NCBI RefSeq assembly: GCF_030705415.1 | Contig: NZ_JAUZED010000032.1 | Location: forward strand, 1-33,219 | Length of the DNA: 33,219 nt | Origin: Curtobacterium sp. A7_M15 | GTDB lineage: Bacteria > Actinomycetota > Actinomycetes > Actinomycetales > Microbacteriaceae | Direction: 5' to 3' | Shown here: positions 23,986-32,322 of the stretch, piece by piece | Numbering within the stretch: the first letter of the stretch is position 1 | How the letters are laid out: every line of letters starts with the position of its first letter | Made by a program: the position numbers and the translations under genes | Notes under the pieces: model-generated | Seen by the model: only the letters and a program-made list of their open reading frames with translations | Databases searched by the model: none | What the model was told of the DNA's origin: nothing

Positions 23986-26900
23986 ATGCAAGCACTCCTT
24001 GGCCACGCCCTCCTTGCGCTCTACGGTGCCGCGCCGAAGTTGTTGATGCCCGTGCTGCGCTCGGGGCCGGTTGTTCGGTGGGTGACCGTTCCGCTGGTGC
24101 TGCCGGCCCTCATCGTCCGGAGGGCGAAGGCAGAGGGCGTGAAGGTGCGATGGGGACGCGCCGTCCGGTGGGTTCGTCGAAAGACCGTATTGGACTTCTT
24201 CACGACCGCCATCCTTCCGATCGCGGCAGATGACGCTCTGGAGCTGGCTGACATGCTCCGCGTCCGGGTCGGCCACCCCCGGTACAGCGAGATGGTCATC
24301 GCGCTTGAGCAGGAGACCTACCCACTCCAGAGCGCCGGACGGGCGGTCGGTCGCGGTTTCGCGAAGGTGGAGGGCACCATCCGGCGCACGGCGGAAACCC
24401 AAGGAGAGCAGCTCCGGACCCTCCTCTCCGGGAACGCCACCCCTGCGCTCGGCCCACCCGTCGATGTCGTTGATCGGGCCCGGACAGCAACTCGCTCCAG
24501 TCGAGCGTTCTCGACCTTCGTCCCCACGGCGCTCGGCGTTCACCCTGCGGTGACGGTCGGAGTGCACGACGGTGGCCAGGAGGAAGCTGCGATCCCTGCG
24601 TACGTCGAGCGTCCACACGACGCTGAGATTCGACGTGCGATCCTCGGTGGCGCCGGCGATGAGGCACCCAGAGACCCGGTGTTCGTCGCGGTCTGGGGCC
24701 CGTCGTGCAGCGGTAAGAGTCGGAGCGCGTGGGAAGCAGTGGCAGCTTCGCCGCTCCGAGACTGGGCAGTACTCCGTCCGGTGTCGCTCGAGCAGCTCGT
24801 CGGACACCTCGAGAGCGGGGTCGCCGCGGAAACCGTCCTCTGGCTGGACGATCTGGAGGACTTCTTCGGCGCCGAGTTCGTCGGAGCTGATCATGCGCTC
24901 GGTCGCCGCGCGGTGGGGTACCTTGCTGATCTGCTGACCGCAGGGGATCTCGGCGGGCTCGTGGTCCTGGCGACCATGTGGTCCGTGCCGACCATCTCCG
25001 CCGCCCCGGGAGGTGCGCCGCTCGGGGGCGCGGGCACGTTGGAAGGCGCGGCGGACCGGAGTGGAGTCGCGCGGCTGTTCCAGCTCGCGACCACTGTGCG
25101 GGTGGCGGAGGACTTCGACCGACGAGCACTCGCGGATGTGGCGCGATCGGACGAGCAACTGCGCTTCGTCCTGGAGCAGATTCCACCTGGTTCCGCTCCG
25201 GACGCCGATCGGGTGGCTGCCAGCCAGTTCTTCGCGGGTGGAGCGCACCATCTGCACGCCTACCGGACCGCCGAACCCTCTGTCCGCGCCGTCCTCACGG
25301 CCGCTATGGGACTTCGGCGGGTCGGTCTGCCGAATCCGATCCCGCACGTCGTCCTGGTCGACGCCGCGGCACGACTCCTCACAGAGGAGACGACTGCTTC
25401 AGGTGCGCGTGCGTCGGCCATGGCCGGGCTCACCGGCGCCGCAGAACCGTGGCGCGGTACCCATGCCCTACGCGAAGTGGACCGCGGAGGGGAGCCTGCG
25501 TACGAGCTCCACGACTATCTCCACTACTCGCACCTGCGCCAGAGCCGTTCGGCCCCGACCATCGCGGCGGTGTGGTCGGCCCTCGTCGATCAACGCGGCG
25601 CACTGTCCACGAGCGACGTGCGTGCGGTTTCGAACGATGCTGTCGCCCGGGGCCTCCGACGAGAAGCGGCTCTGCTCACGACACCCGCCAGCGCGCGTTC
25701 GGGCAAGCGCTGGGATGGCAGTACCGACTTGTCGCTCCTCGCGATGCGTTCGTCCCGCGCGCTCGACGAACTCACCAGGATGCTCGGCGAACCAACGGGA
25801 CCCGTTTGGTCATCGAAGCCGGGCGGCGTAGCGGATTTCGACCGTACTGAGCTGTACGAGGCATGGGCTGCACGCGGCGACTTCGACGCACTCGAGCGCG
25901 CGGCGAAGTGGAGCTGGGTGGCCGACAAGGAGCTCTCAGATTTCGCGTTCGACACAACCGACGTCCAAGCTCTGGTCGAACGCGCGGCAGCGGACTCCTA
26001 CTCGGCGGAGAGCCTGCATGCCGAACTGCTGCTGCTCCGCGGGGATCTCGATGGGCTGCGTCGATTGCACGACGAAGGCAACCACCAGGCACTGGGCGCC
26101 CTTGTCGAGCAGTACATCGTGACCAATCGCTTGCAAGATGTCATCGACCTCGCCGTCCATGAATGGTCCATCCGCCGCAAGCTGGCACCCGTACTCCGGG
26201 CACGCGTCCCGGACGGCGTCCTGACCCAGGCAATCACATCTCCCGTGACGAGCGGGCACCGCACGGGGCTCCTCCGGTCGATCGTCGCGAGGAGACTCCT
26301 CAACGAGATCGATCCGTTCCACCCGTCCGACGATCACAGTGAATTCGGGATGCTATCGCTGGTCCGTGGACTGGACGACGGCGATCTCGCACTTCTCGCA
26401 GACCGTGGGCTGGCCGCGGCTATGCACGAACAGATCGATCGTGCGACGACGGTCGGTGATGTCGGCGCGATCGCGGACATCGCGCGCCGTGCACGGCGGT
26501 CGTTCCCCATCTTCCTCGGGTTCACCCACATGGACCCACTCGAGCACGCGGTGGAGGCTCTCCTGCTCCACGGAGCCTGGCGATCGGTCGTGGACCTCCC
26601 GGAGCAACGCGGCGTCGACGACCGATTGATCAGTCACTTGCTCGCCACCGACAACGTCGAAGGGCTTCGCGCACTCGCTCTCGCTCGCGGGAACGACGCG
26701 GTGGACGATGTGCTCGAGCACAGAACGCTCGCATGGGCGCTCGGCGCGGTGGGCGAGTGGGACTTCGTCCTCGAACACTTCCCCTCCAGCCCGGCCGCGG
26801 TGGCGCGGTACGTGGCCCTCCGCGACGTCGCAGCCTTGCGCGGGTTGGCATCCGGTATGGGTTGGAACCCCACCGCCCAAGCGGCGCTCCAAGCCCTCGG

Positions 26901-28074
26901 CGTTTCGCCGGAGCACGCGGTACGCGCGATGCGTGGGCCAGCGGACGGTGCGAAGGCGGTCTACGGTGCCGTCACCGCGCTGGCCCACCAAGGCCGGTTC
27001 GGGCGAATCCGACGACTGGCACGGGAGCGGTCCGACGTCCTCGCCGTCGCGGCCGGATACTTCGTCGCGGCAGGCCGGACCGACGAACTCCGATCGCTCC
27101 TCGTGCGTGGGGCGCACGGTGGTCGTGCCGTACCCGAGTGGGTCGTTCCGTTTGTGCTCGGGCATCAAGCACGACCCTCGCTTCGATCAGCACTCGTCAA
27201 GCGGATAATCGCGGTCGGTGACGCTGCTGCCTTGCAGTCTTTGCGGTTCGTGCTTCGTGACCAGCAGGACCTTGAGCTCATGCGGGAGCTCGGAAGCGAC
27301 GACGACGGTGTCCTTGTCGAAGCCTCGCCGGATCGCGAGGAAGAGGAGGACGAGGAGCGCCGAACCTGGGCCCAGTGGTACAAGGCGCTCGTCGAAGACC
27401 TCGCCGTGAGCGAGATCGGAGTCGTTCAGTTGCTGAGTGGCGACTGGGCGGCGGAATTGTCAGCGCGTCGTCTCGAACGCAGGGGCGACTGGGACGGCGT
27501 CACCACTCTGGCACTCGCGGGTGACCGATTCTCGCTCGACGCACTGATCAACCGGTTGCTGCTCCGCGGCGACGCCGAACGACTGATCGAACTGTGCCAC
27601 GGCGCGGAACAACTGCCCACACTGCATCGCTGGCTCCTCAAGCGGGCGGTCGTCGAGGCACTGACGACGAGTCGTGCCGAACCGTCGACCATCAAGGCCA
27701 CGATCGGTGATGACCACGCGATGCGATCGGCGTACGAGAGCTACCTCATCGATGCCGGTCGGTTGGACGAGGTCATGGACGATGCTGACCGCGGAACGCC
27801 TCCAGCCGACTCTCGGGCCGTGGTTCGTGCCGCGTTTCTTCGAGGTGACCTCGCGTTCGTGGAGCGACGTGCAGCATCAGGCGACGACGGTGCGCTCGAC
27901 CTGCTCACCAAGCGTGCCATCGCGCTCGGAGATGACGCCGAACTCGTGCGTCTCTGCCACTTCCCCTTCCCTGCGGCAGCGAAGGCGCTGCTCGCCCGCG
28001 CGACCGCGGCTCGTCCGCAGGAGGCGCCGTTCACCCTGCGACCGGACGGCGCGGCCGTTCCCTGGCGCGACTGA
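23986..28074 (+). CDS. Large P-loop NTPase with C-terminal helical-repeat solenoid (STAND-like)
   Basis: This 1362-residue protein is not one I recognise as a named family. Residues 1-50 are hydrophobic and basic (LLGHALLALYG, VTVPLVLPALIVRR), possibly a membrane anchor. A Walker A motif GPSCSGKS (G238, K244) and Walker B VLWLDD (D288, D289) define an NTPase of about 200 residues. From about residue 610 to the end come diffuse helical repeats with the theme RGDLDGLRRL / GDxxAxxxLxxxLxxxGRxxEL, as in AARGDFDALERAAK, LLLRGDLDGLRRLHDEG, RRGDWDGVTTLALAGDR and LRGDLAFVERRAASGDDG. This anchor-NTPase-solenoid order resembles STAND sensors used in immunity and signalling, but no effector domain is recognised. 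Third-position A/T appears somewhat more frequent than in neighbouring genes, hinting at acquisition. The ATG at 23986 has GGAAG upstream. Function unknown. Confidence 0.8.
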   Translation: MQALLGHALLALYGAAPKLLMPVLRSGPVVRWVTVPLVLPALIVRRAKAEGVKVRWGRAVRWVRRKTVLDFFTTAILPIAADDALELADMLRVRVGHPRYSEMVIALEQETYPLQSAGRAVGRGFAKVEGTIRRTAETQGEQLRTLLSGNATPALGPPVDVVDRARTATRSSRAFSTFVPTALGVHPAVTVGVHDGGQEEAAIPAYVERPHDAEIRRAILGGAGDEAPRDPVFVAVWGPSCSGKSRSAWEAVAASPLRDWAVLRPVSLEQLVGHLESGVAAETVLWLDDLEDFFGAEFVGADHALGRRAVGYLADLLTAGDLGGLVVLATMWSVPTISAAPGGAPLGGAGTLEGAADRSGVARLFQLATTVRVAEDFDRRALADVARSDEQLRFVLEQIPPGSAPDADRVAASQFFAGGAHHLHAYRTAEPSVRAVLTAAMGLRRVGLPNPIPHVVLVDAAARLLTEETTASGARASAMAGLTGAAEPWRGTHALREVDRGGEPAYELHDYLHYSHLRQSRSAPTIAAVWSALVDQRGALSTSDVRAVSNDAVARGLRREAALLTTPASARSGKRWDGSTDLSLLAMRSSRALDELTRMLGEPTGPVWSSKPGGVADFDRTELYEAWAARGDFDALERAAKWSWVADKELSDFAFDTTDVQALVERAAADSYSAESLHAELLLLRGDLDGLRRLHDEGNHQALGALVEQYIVTNRLQDVIDLAVHEWSIRRKLAPVLRARVPDGVLTQAITSPVTSGHRTGLLRSIVARRLLNEIDPFHPSDDHSEFGMLSLVRGLDDGDLALLADRGLAAAMHEQIDRATTVGDVGAIADIARRARRSFPIFLGFTHMDPLEHAVEALLLHGAWRSVVDLPEQRGVDDRLISHLLATDNVEGLRALALARGNDAVDDVLEHRTLAWALGAVGEWDFVLEHFPSSPAAVARYVALRDVAALRGLASGMGWNPTAQAALQALGVSPEHAVRAMRGPADGAKAVYGAVTALAHQGRFGRIRRLARERSDVLAVAAGYFVAAGRTDELRSLLVRGAHGGRAVPEWVVPFVLGHQARPSLRSALVKRIIAVGDAAALQSLRFVLRDQQDLELMRELGSDDDGVLVEASPDREEEEDEERRTWAQWYKALVEDLAVSEIGVVQLLSGDWAAELSARRLERRGDWDGVTTLALAGDRFSLDALINRLLLRGDAERLIELCHGAEQLPTLHRWLLKRAVVEALTTSRAEPSTIKATIGDDHAMRSAYESYLIDAGRLDEVMDDADRGTPPADSRAVVRAAFLRGDLAFVERRAASGDDGALDLLTKRAIALGDDAELVRLCHFPFPAAAKALLARATAARPQEAPFTLRPDGAAVPWRD

Positions 28075-28089
28075 CCGTGGCACAGACAA

Positions 28090-28129
28090 GACGGGAGGCG
28101 GACGGCGATCTCGCCACTCGCCTCCCGTC
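28090..28129. terminator. Hairpin terminator between the NTPase gene and msrA
   Basis: GACGGGAGGCG (28090-28100) pairs with CGCCTCCCGTC (28119-28129), and a small inner stem GGCGA/TCGCC sits in the loop. It lies between convergent stop codons at 28074 and 28162 and probably ends both transcripts. The outer arm shares the dispersed GGGAGGCG core. Confidence 0.75.
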
Positions 28130-28161
28130 GGTCGTGTGATCACGCGACTAGGCGGGCGATC

Positions 28162-28683
28162 TCACGCTGAGCCGACCGCCTGGTCACGGCGCGGGAGCGT
28201 CCAGCCCGGCCGGACGAAGTGGCACGTGTAGCCGTGCGGGTGCTTCTCGAGGTAGTCCTGGTGCTCCTCCTCCGCCTCCCAGAAGTCACCGGCGGGCTCG
28301 ACCTCGGTGACGACCTTGCCCGGCCAGATGCCGGAGGCGTCCACGTCGGCGATCGTGTCGAGGGCGACCTCGCGCTGCTCGTCCGATGTGAAGAAGATCG
28401 CTGAGCGGTAGCTGCGACCGACGTCGTTGCCCTGGCGGTCCTTCGTGGACGGGTCGTGGATCTGGAAGAAGAACTCGAGCAGGTCGCGGTAGGAGATCTG
28501 CGACGGGTCGAAGACGATCTCGACCGCCTCGGCGTGGTCGCCGTGGTTCCGGTAGGTGGCGTTCGGGGTGTCACCGCCGGAGTAGCCGACGCGCGTGCTG
28601 ATCACACCGGGACGGCGACGGAGGAGCTGCTGCGCTCCCCAGAAACACCCGCCGGCGAGGATGGCGGTTTCGGTGGTGGTCAT
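28162..28683 (-). CDS. msrA: Peptide-methionine (S)-S-oxide reductase MsrA
   Basis: This 173-residue enzyme reduces methionine S-sulfoxide in proteins and as the free amino acid, repairing oxidative damage in the cytoplasm. The catalytic motif GGCFWGAQ contains C13. The only other cysteine is C154 (HGYTC), the resolving cysteine; the C13/C154 pair is the two-cysteine layout known from M. tuberculosis MsrA and fits thioredoxin recycling. Substrate-pocket motifs [41 protein letters not shown] and YRSAIFF are intact. The ATG follows a perfect AGGAGG. It is a single-gene unit bounded by two hairpins. Confidence 0.97.
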   Translation of the reverse strand: MTTTETAILAGGCFWGAQQLLRRRPGVISTRVGYSGGDTPNATYRNHGDHAEAVEIVFDPSQISYRDLLEFFFQIHDPSTKDRQGNDVGRSYRSAIFFTSDEQREVALDTIADVDASGIWPGKVVTEVEPAGDFWEAEEEHQDYLEKHPHGYTCHFVRPGWTLPRRDQAVGSA

Positions 28684-28762
28684 GGTGGCCTCCTGAGGTC
28701 GTCGTTGCCGCTGGCTGCGGCATCACGTGGTGCAACCGGCGAGGCCGGTCGTGTGTTCCCGT

Positions 28763-28807
28763 GGGACGGGAGGCGCGGTGCGGCCCCGCCATCGCGCCTC
28801 CCGTCCC
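28763..28807. terminator. Hairpin terminator, full copy of the dispersed repeat
   Basis: GGGACGGGAGGCGCG (28763-28777) pairs perfectly over 15 bp with CGCGCCTCCCGTCCC (28793-28807). It lies 18 nt past the aldo/keto reductase stop on the minus strand, upstream of msrA, so it most likely ends the reductase transcript. Confidence 0.75.
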
Positions 28808-28825
28808 GCGACTGGTCGCGCTGGG

Positions 28826-29647
28826 TCAGGCGGTGGTGTCCTCGAGCGAGTCGAGTGCGGCGACGTCCTCGGACGACAGCACGAAGTCCACGTCGGCGTT
28901 CGCCGCGATGCGGGACGGCGTCGTCGACTTCGGCAGCGGCAGGACGTCCTTCTCGAGCAGGTAGCGGATCGCGACCTGGGCGACGCTCTTGTCGTACTTC
29001 GCCGCGATCCGGGCGATCTCCTCGTTGTCGAGGAGCCCGCCGGTTGCGAGCGGGGAGTAGCCCTCGGTGAGGATGTCGTGCTCGCGGTCGAAGGCCGTCG
29101 TCTCGTCCTGCGTGTTGCCGATGAACCAGCGGATCTGGTTGGCGTGCGGGACGACGTCGGTCCGGCCGAGCAGGTCCTCGAGGTCGGCGACGGCGAAGTT
29201 CGAGACGCCGATGCTCTTCGTCCGGCCGGCGTCGTAGACCTCCTCGAGGACCTTCCACACCTCGACGTTGCCGTCCCGGTGGTCGGAGCCGATCGCGGAC
29301 CACGGCCACGGCGCGTGGACGAGGTAGAGGTCGACGTGCCCGAGGTCGAGGTTGCGGCTGGACTCGTCGAACGCCTCGCGGGCGCCGGACGCGGTCTTGA
29401 TCTCGGCCGGGAGCTTCGTGGTGATGAACAGCTCGTCGCGCGGGATGCCGCTGTCGCGGACCGCCTCGCCGACGCTGGCCTCGTTGCCGTAGGTGAGAGC
29501 CGTGTCGATGTGGCGGTAGCCGGCGTCGAGTGCGGCCTTGGTCGCGTCGTAGGCCTCGGAACCGGACGGGATCTGCCAGGTGCCGAACCCGATCTTCGGG
29601 ATGTGCAGGCCGTTGGACATGCTGAACGTGTCGATGAGAGCGGGCAT
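28826..29647 (-). CDS. Aldo/keto reductase, AKR5-like (2,5-diketogluconate reductase group)
   Basis: This 273-residue NADPH-dependent reductase has the complete catalytic tetrad: D48 and Y53 (HIDTALTYGNE), K78 (ITTKLP) and H111 (YLVHAPWPW). The N-terminal NGLHIPKIGFGTWQ and GVSNF motifs are classical. The cofactor end is LPLPKSTTPSRIAANADV, with K and S/T/R residues that select NADPH. It resembles bacterial diketogluconate and short-chain aldehyde reductases; the true substrate is unknown. The ATG at 29647 gives the standard family N-terminus, with a weak ribosome site. A LexA box lies about 70 bp upstream in the gap shared with the divergent small gene. Confidence 0.9.
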   Translation of the reverse strand: MPALIDTFSMSNGLHIPKIGFGTWQIPSGSEAYDATKAALDAGYRHIDTALTYGNEASVGEAVRDSGIPRDELFITTKLPAEIKTASGAREAFDESSRNLDLGHVDLYLVHAPWPWSAIGSDHRDGNVEVWKVLEEVYDAGRTKSIGVSNFAVADLEDLLGRTDVVPHANQIRWFIGNTQDETTAFDREHDILTEGYSPLATGGLLDNEEIARIAAKYDKSVAQVAIRYLLEKDVLPLPKSTTPSRIAANADVDFVLSSEDVAALDSLEDTTA

Positions 29648-29716
29648 GCCCCGGACAGTACGCCGTGCGCACTCCGGTGGATCGTGCGAGCGGGCGTCGG
29701 TCGGATCGCCTACCAT

Positions 29717-29732
29717 TCGAACACACGTTCGA
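29717..29732. promoter_or_regulatory. Actinobacterial LexA (SOS) box
   Basis: TCGAAC-ACAC-GTTCGA is a perfect match to the actinobacterial/mycobacterial SOS box TCGAAC-N4-GTTCGA, extended by one base on each side (TTCGAAC...GTTCGAA). It lies 14 bp upstream of the ATG of the 88-residue protein and overlaps the end of a possible TACCAT -10 box (29711-29716). It should place that gene, and perhaps the divergent reductase, under DNA-damage control. Confidence 0.8.
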
Positions 29733-29746
29733 ACGAGGAGGGCGAG

Positions 29747-30013
29747 ATGATGCTCACGCGTGAGGCTGCCACGGTGTGGTGGGAGCACGGTGTGCCGGTG
29801 CGGATGGTCTGGCGCGAACGGCGCTGGCGGGTGTCCGACACCCCGACGCGCCTGACGGCGGCGGCGGAGTTCCTGCCGTCGGCGATGACGCACGCTCCGG
29901 AGCGCACGGTCGGGTGGCGGTTCCAGGTGAGCTCGGCGGACGGCGAGGACGTCGTGGTCGTCGACATCGCGCCCGAGGGGGACGGGTGGGTGGTCGCGCG
30001 GACGTGGCGGTGA
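29747..30013 (+). CDS. Small SOS-box-associated protein, DUF6504-like
   Basis: This 88-residue protein begins MMLTREAATVWWEHGVPVRM and is rich in tryptophan (WWEHG, VWRERRWRVSD, VGWRF, WVVARTW). The pattern of short beta strands with the WRERRWRV core is reminiscent of DUF6504 proteins, which in actinobacteria are often encoded near translesion-polymerase genes; this assignment is tentative. No membrane or signal segment is seen. The start follows a strong GAGGAGGG. The immediate upstream LexA box is the main functional clue: expression should rise after DNA damage. No imuB or dnaE2 gene lies in the window. It ends 13 nt before the convergent MarR gene. Confidence 0.7.
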   Translation: MMLTREAATVWWEHGVPVRMVWRERRWRVSDTPTRLTAAAEFLPSAMTHAPERTVGWRFQVSSADGEDVVVVDIAPEGDGWVVARTWR

Positions 30014-30026
30014 GCCCCGCCGGCGT

Positions 30027-30458
30027 TCAGTCCAGCATGTCTCCCGCGCGCTGGTAGAGCCCCGTCGCCAGGTCGGCGAGCACGCCAAGCACCGCTCCGT
30101 CGTGCGCCTGGTCGACCTCGCGGAGCACCTCGGCGTACCGCTCCCGGTACTCGCGGACGACCCGCTCGCCGTCGGGCAGGAGCCGCAGCAGCGATCCCCG
30201 CCGGTCGTTGGGGTTCGGCGCGCGCTCGAGCAGGCCCGCTGCCGTCATGCGGTCGATCATGTTCGTCACGGCGCCTGAGGTCAGCCCGAGGTACCCGGCC
30301 ACCTCGGTCGGGGTGGAGTAGCCGGTGTCGCTGACGAGCACCAGGGCGCGCAGGGCGCTCTCGTGCACGCCGGCACGGGTGCTGAGCCGCCCGACGAGGC
30401 TCGCGTTCGCGCGCACGACCGCGTCGAACGCCGCGATGAGGTCGGCCGGATCGGTCAC
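30027..30458 (-). CDS. MarR-family transcriptional regulator
   Basis: This 143-residue winged-helix regulator shows the MarR core: ESALRALVLVSDTGYSTPTEVAGYLGLTSGAVTNMIDRMTAAGLLERAPNPNDRRGSLLRLLPDGERVV, including the DRR wing motif. Helices at both ends (LIAAFDAVVRANASLVGRL and LGVLADLATGLYQRAGDML) form the dimer interface. The GTG at 30458 follows GAGGAA and gives the usual family length; longer forms run through the promoter. It is divergent from the TasA-like gene, so it may control the surface-protein locus as well as itself (inference). Confidence 0.88.
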   Translation of the reverse strand: MTDPADLIAAFDAVVRANASLVGRLSTRAGVHESALRALVLVSDTGYSTPTEVAGYLGLTSGAVTNMIDRMTAAGLLERAPNPNDRRGSLLRLLPDGERVVREYRERYAEVLREVDQAHDGAVLGVLADLATGLYQRAGDMLD

Positions 30459-30507
30459 GGGTTCCTCGCTTCGGGTCGGGTGTGGAGGCGTCCCTCGCAC
30501 TGGGGAC

Positions 30508-30553
30508 AGTATACGAGTGGTCAACTTGATGAATGACTGGCTATCTTGATGAT
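30508..30553. promoter_or_regulatory. Candidate MarR promoter/operator region
   Basis: On the minus strand TATACT (30513-30508) is a good -10 box 50 nt before the MarR start. Upstream of it CTTGATGA occurs twice, at 30525 and 30545, exactly 20 bp apart, and TCAACTTGA (30521-30529) is a small palindrome. These are plausible MarR contact sites, between MarR and the TasA-like gene. Confidence 0.4.
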
Positions 30554-30556
30554 CGA

Positions 30557-30581
30557 AGCAAACGAGCCCGAACGGTTTGCT
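30557..30581. promoter_or_regulatory. Inverted repeat upstream of the TasA-like gene
   Basis: AGCAAAC (30557-30563) and GTTTGCT (30575-30581) form a 7-bp inverted repeat 37 bp before the GTG of the TasA-like gene. It could be an operator or a 5' leader hairpin. Confidence 0.35.
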
Positions 30582-30618
30582 CCGCCACATCCCTGATCAC
30601 CTGACCGAAGAGGTTCCC

Positions 30619-31272
30619 GTGTCCGACAAGCTCCGTACCTCCGCACTGAAGCGGGTCCGTTTCGCCCCCGTCGCACTCCTCGCGGGCATCTTCGCCGCCG
30701 TGCTGCTCTCCCTCTCGCTCACGGGCACCCTCTCCGGGTTCGCCGCGAGCATCACCAACAGCAGCAACACCGCGGCCAGCGGCACGCTCACCATGCAGGA
30801 GCAGAACGCCGGCGGCACCGTCACCTGCACGAGCACCGACGGCGGCTCGGTCTCGACGAACTCCGCCACGTGCTCGACGATCAACAAGTTCGGCGGCAGC
30901 ACCACGATGACGCCCGGCAACACCGTCACGACGGCGATCTCGATCAAGAACACCGGCACCGCGAACGCCTCCACGTTCACGCTCACCCCCGGCGCCACCT
31001 GCACCCAGTCGGCCAACGGTTCGGTCAACGGCACCGCGACCGACCTCTGCGCGAAGATGAACCTCGTCATCTCGTCCGGCTCGACCACGGTGTTCAACGG
31101 CACCCTCGCCAGCTTCAAGGGTGCGGCCGCCTCGGCGTTCACGATGCCCGCCGCCCCCGCTGCGGGCGCGTCCGTGCCGTTCACCTTCGCCGTCACGCTC
31201 GACCCCTCGGCCGGCAACTCCTACCAGGGCCTCGCCGCCTCCGTGCCGATGACCTGGACCTTCACGGCCTAG
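30619..31272 (+). CDS. TasA/CalY-like secreted protein with SipW-type signal
   Basis: This 217-residue protein has a basic N-terminus (KLRTSALKRVRF), one hydrophobic helix (APVALLAGIFAAVLLSLSLTGTLSGFAA) and a mature domain rich in Thr, Ser, Gly and Asn. ASITNSSNTAASGTLTMQE after the helix resembles the mature N-terminus of TasA/camelysin-type proteins. The domain has four cysteines (TVTCTS, ATCSTI, ATCTQS, DLCAKM), probably two disulfides, and KNTGTANASTFTLTPG typical of beta-sandwich surface proteins. TasA forms biofilm fibres in Bacillus; a similar surface role is inferred. The GTG at 30619 follows AGAGG. The S26B signal peptidase two elements downstream is its likely processing enzyme. Confidence 0.72.
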   Translation: MSDKLRTSALKRVRFAPVALLAGIFAAVLLSLSLTGTLSGFAASITNSSNTAASGTLTMQEQNAGGTVTCTSTDGGSVSTNSATCSTINKFGGSTTMTPGNTVTTAISIKNTGTANASTFTLTPGATCTQSANGSVNGTATDLCAKMNLVISSGSTTVFNGTLASFKGAAASAFTMPAAPAAGASVPFTFAVTLDPSAGNSYQGLAASVPMTWTFTA

Positions 31273-31293
31273 TCACCCCGACCGGCGCGGCGG

Positions 31294-31379
<86 letters not shown>

Positions 31380-31440
31380 CCCCCGCCACCCACCACCCCG
31401 CCCCGTCCCACCTCCCCGCCGCACACGCCCGGAGCCGCAC

Positions 31441-32322
31441 ATGAGCCAGACCGCCGCCGTCCCGCTCAGCGGCACGCTCGACCGTCCGCTCCTCGGCGGC
31501 CACACCGCCACGCGGTTCGAGACCGTCCTCGCGTGGACGGTCGCCGGGGTCGCCGCCGTCCTCCTCACCGCCGCGGTGCTGTTCCTGTCCGCCGGCGGTC
31601 GCTGGTTCGTCGTCGAGACGCCGTCGATGGGCGAGGCCGCGCCGGTCGGCACGCTCGTCCTCGACCTCCCCGTGGACGTCGACACCCTGCACGTCGGCGA
31701 CATCGTCTCCTACACGACCGCGGCGAACCCCGGTGTCGTCTACACCCACCGCATCGTCGCGATCGACGCCGACGGGCTCCACGCCCGTGGTGACATCAAC
31801 GGCGCGACGGACCCGTGGACCCTCACGCAGGAGAACGTCATCGGCACGCCGGCGCTCCTCGTCCCGAACCTCGGCTGGCTGTTCCGGGCCACGCCGCTCC
31901 TGCTCATCGGCACGCTCGTGATCTGGACGCTCACGAGCGTCTTCACCGACCGTGTCACCCGCACCTGCCTCCGCATCGCCGGTGGTGCCCTCACGGTGTC
32001 GTACGCGGCGTTCGTCCTCAAGCCGTTCGTCAACGTGACCACCATCACGAACACCGCCACCCACGCCGGCGTCGAGGCGACCATCGTCTCGTCCGGCATC
32101 TTCCCGGTGCGGGTCGAGGCCCGCGGTGCCGAGAGCGTCCACCTGGTCGACGGCCAGGTCGGGCACATGGTCATCCACGAGCTGACGAGGAACGGGCACT
32201 ACCAGCTCACCTCGACCATCGACCTCGGGCCGGTCGGTTGGGGACTCCTCGTCGCCGCCTGCCTCGTCCCGCTCGTGCTCTGCCTGGCCGTCGGTCGCGT
32301 CGAGGCGGTGCGTCCGTCGTGA
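31441..32322 (+). CDS. Signal peptidase I, S26B (SipW/ER) type
   Basis: This 293-residue membrane protease cleaves signal peptides of exported proteins outside the membrane. One helix (about 29-51) precedes the catalytic serine S62 in VETPSMG. In S26B enzymes the general base is histidine, not lysine: H103 in YTHRIVAI fits, and D118/D124 in RGDINGATD complete the site. This is the archaeal/ER/SipW subtype that processes TasA-like proteins. The C-terminal half adds about three membrane segments and an external domain (NTATHAGVEATIV...), longer than SipW. The start follows GGAG. Its stop overlaps the LamG gene start (GTGA). Confidence 0.88.
   Translation: MSQTAAVPLSGTLDRPLLGGHTATRFETVLAWTVAGVAAVLLTAAVLFLSAGGRWFVVETPSMGEAAPVGTLVLDLPVDVDTLHVGDIVSYTTAANPGVVYTHRIVAIDADGLHARGDINGATDPWTLTQENVIGTPALLVPNLGWLFRATPLLLIGTLVIWTLTSVFTDRVTRTCLRIAGGALTVSYAAFVLKPFVNVTTITNTATHAGVEATIVSSGIFPVRVEARGAESVHLVDGQVGHMVIHELTRNGHYQLTSTIDLGPVGWGLLVAACLVPLVLCLAVGRVEAVRPS

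Noticed and set aside
23701..25347. Minus-strand open frame of 548 codons opposite the large NTPase gene
   Set aside because: No recognisable domain; the opposite strand holds Walker motifs in one long frame with a promoter and ribosome site.
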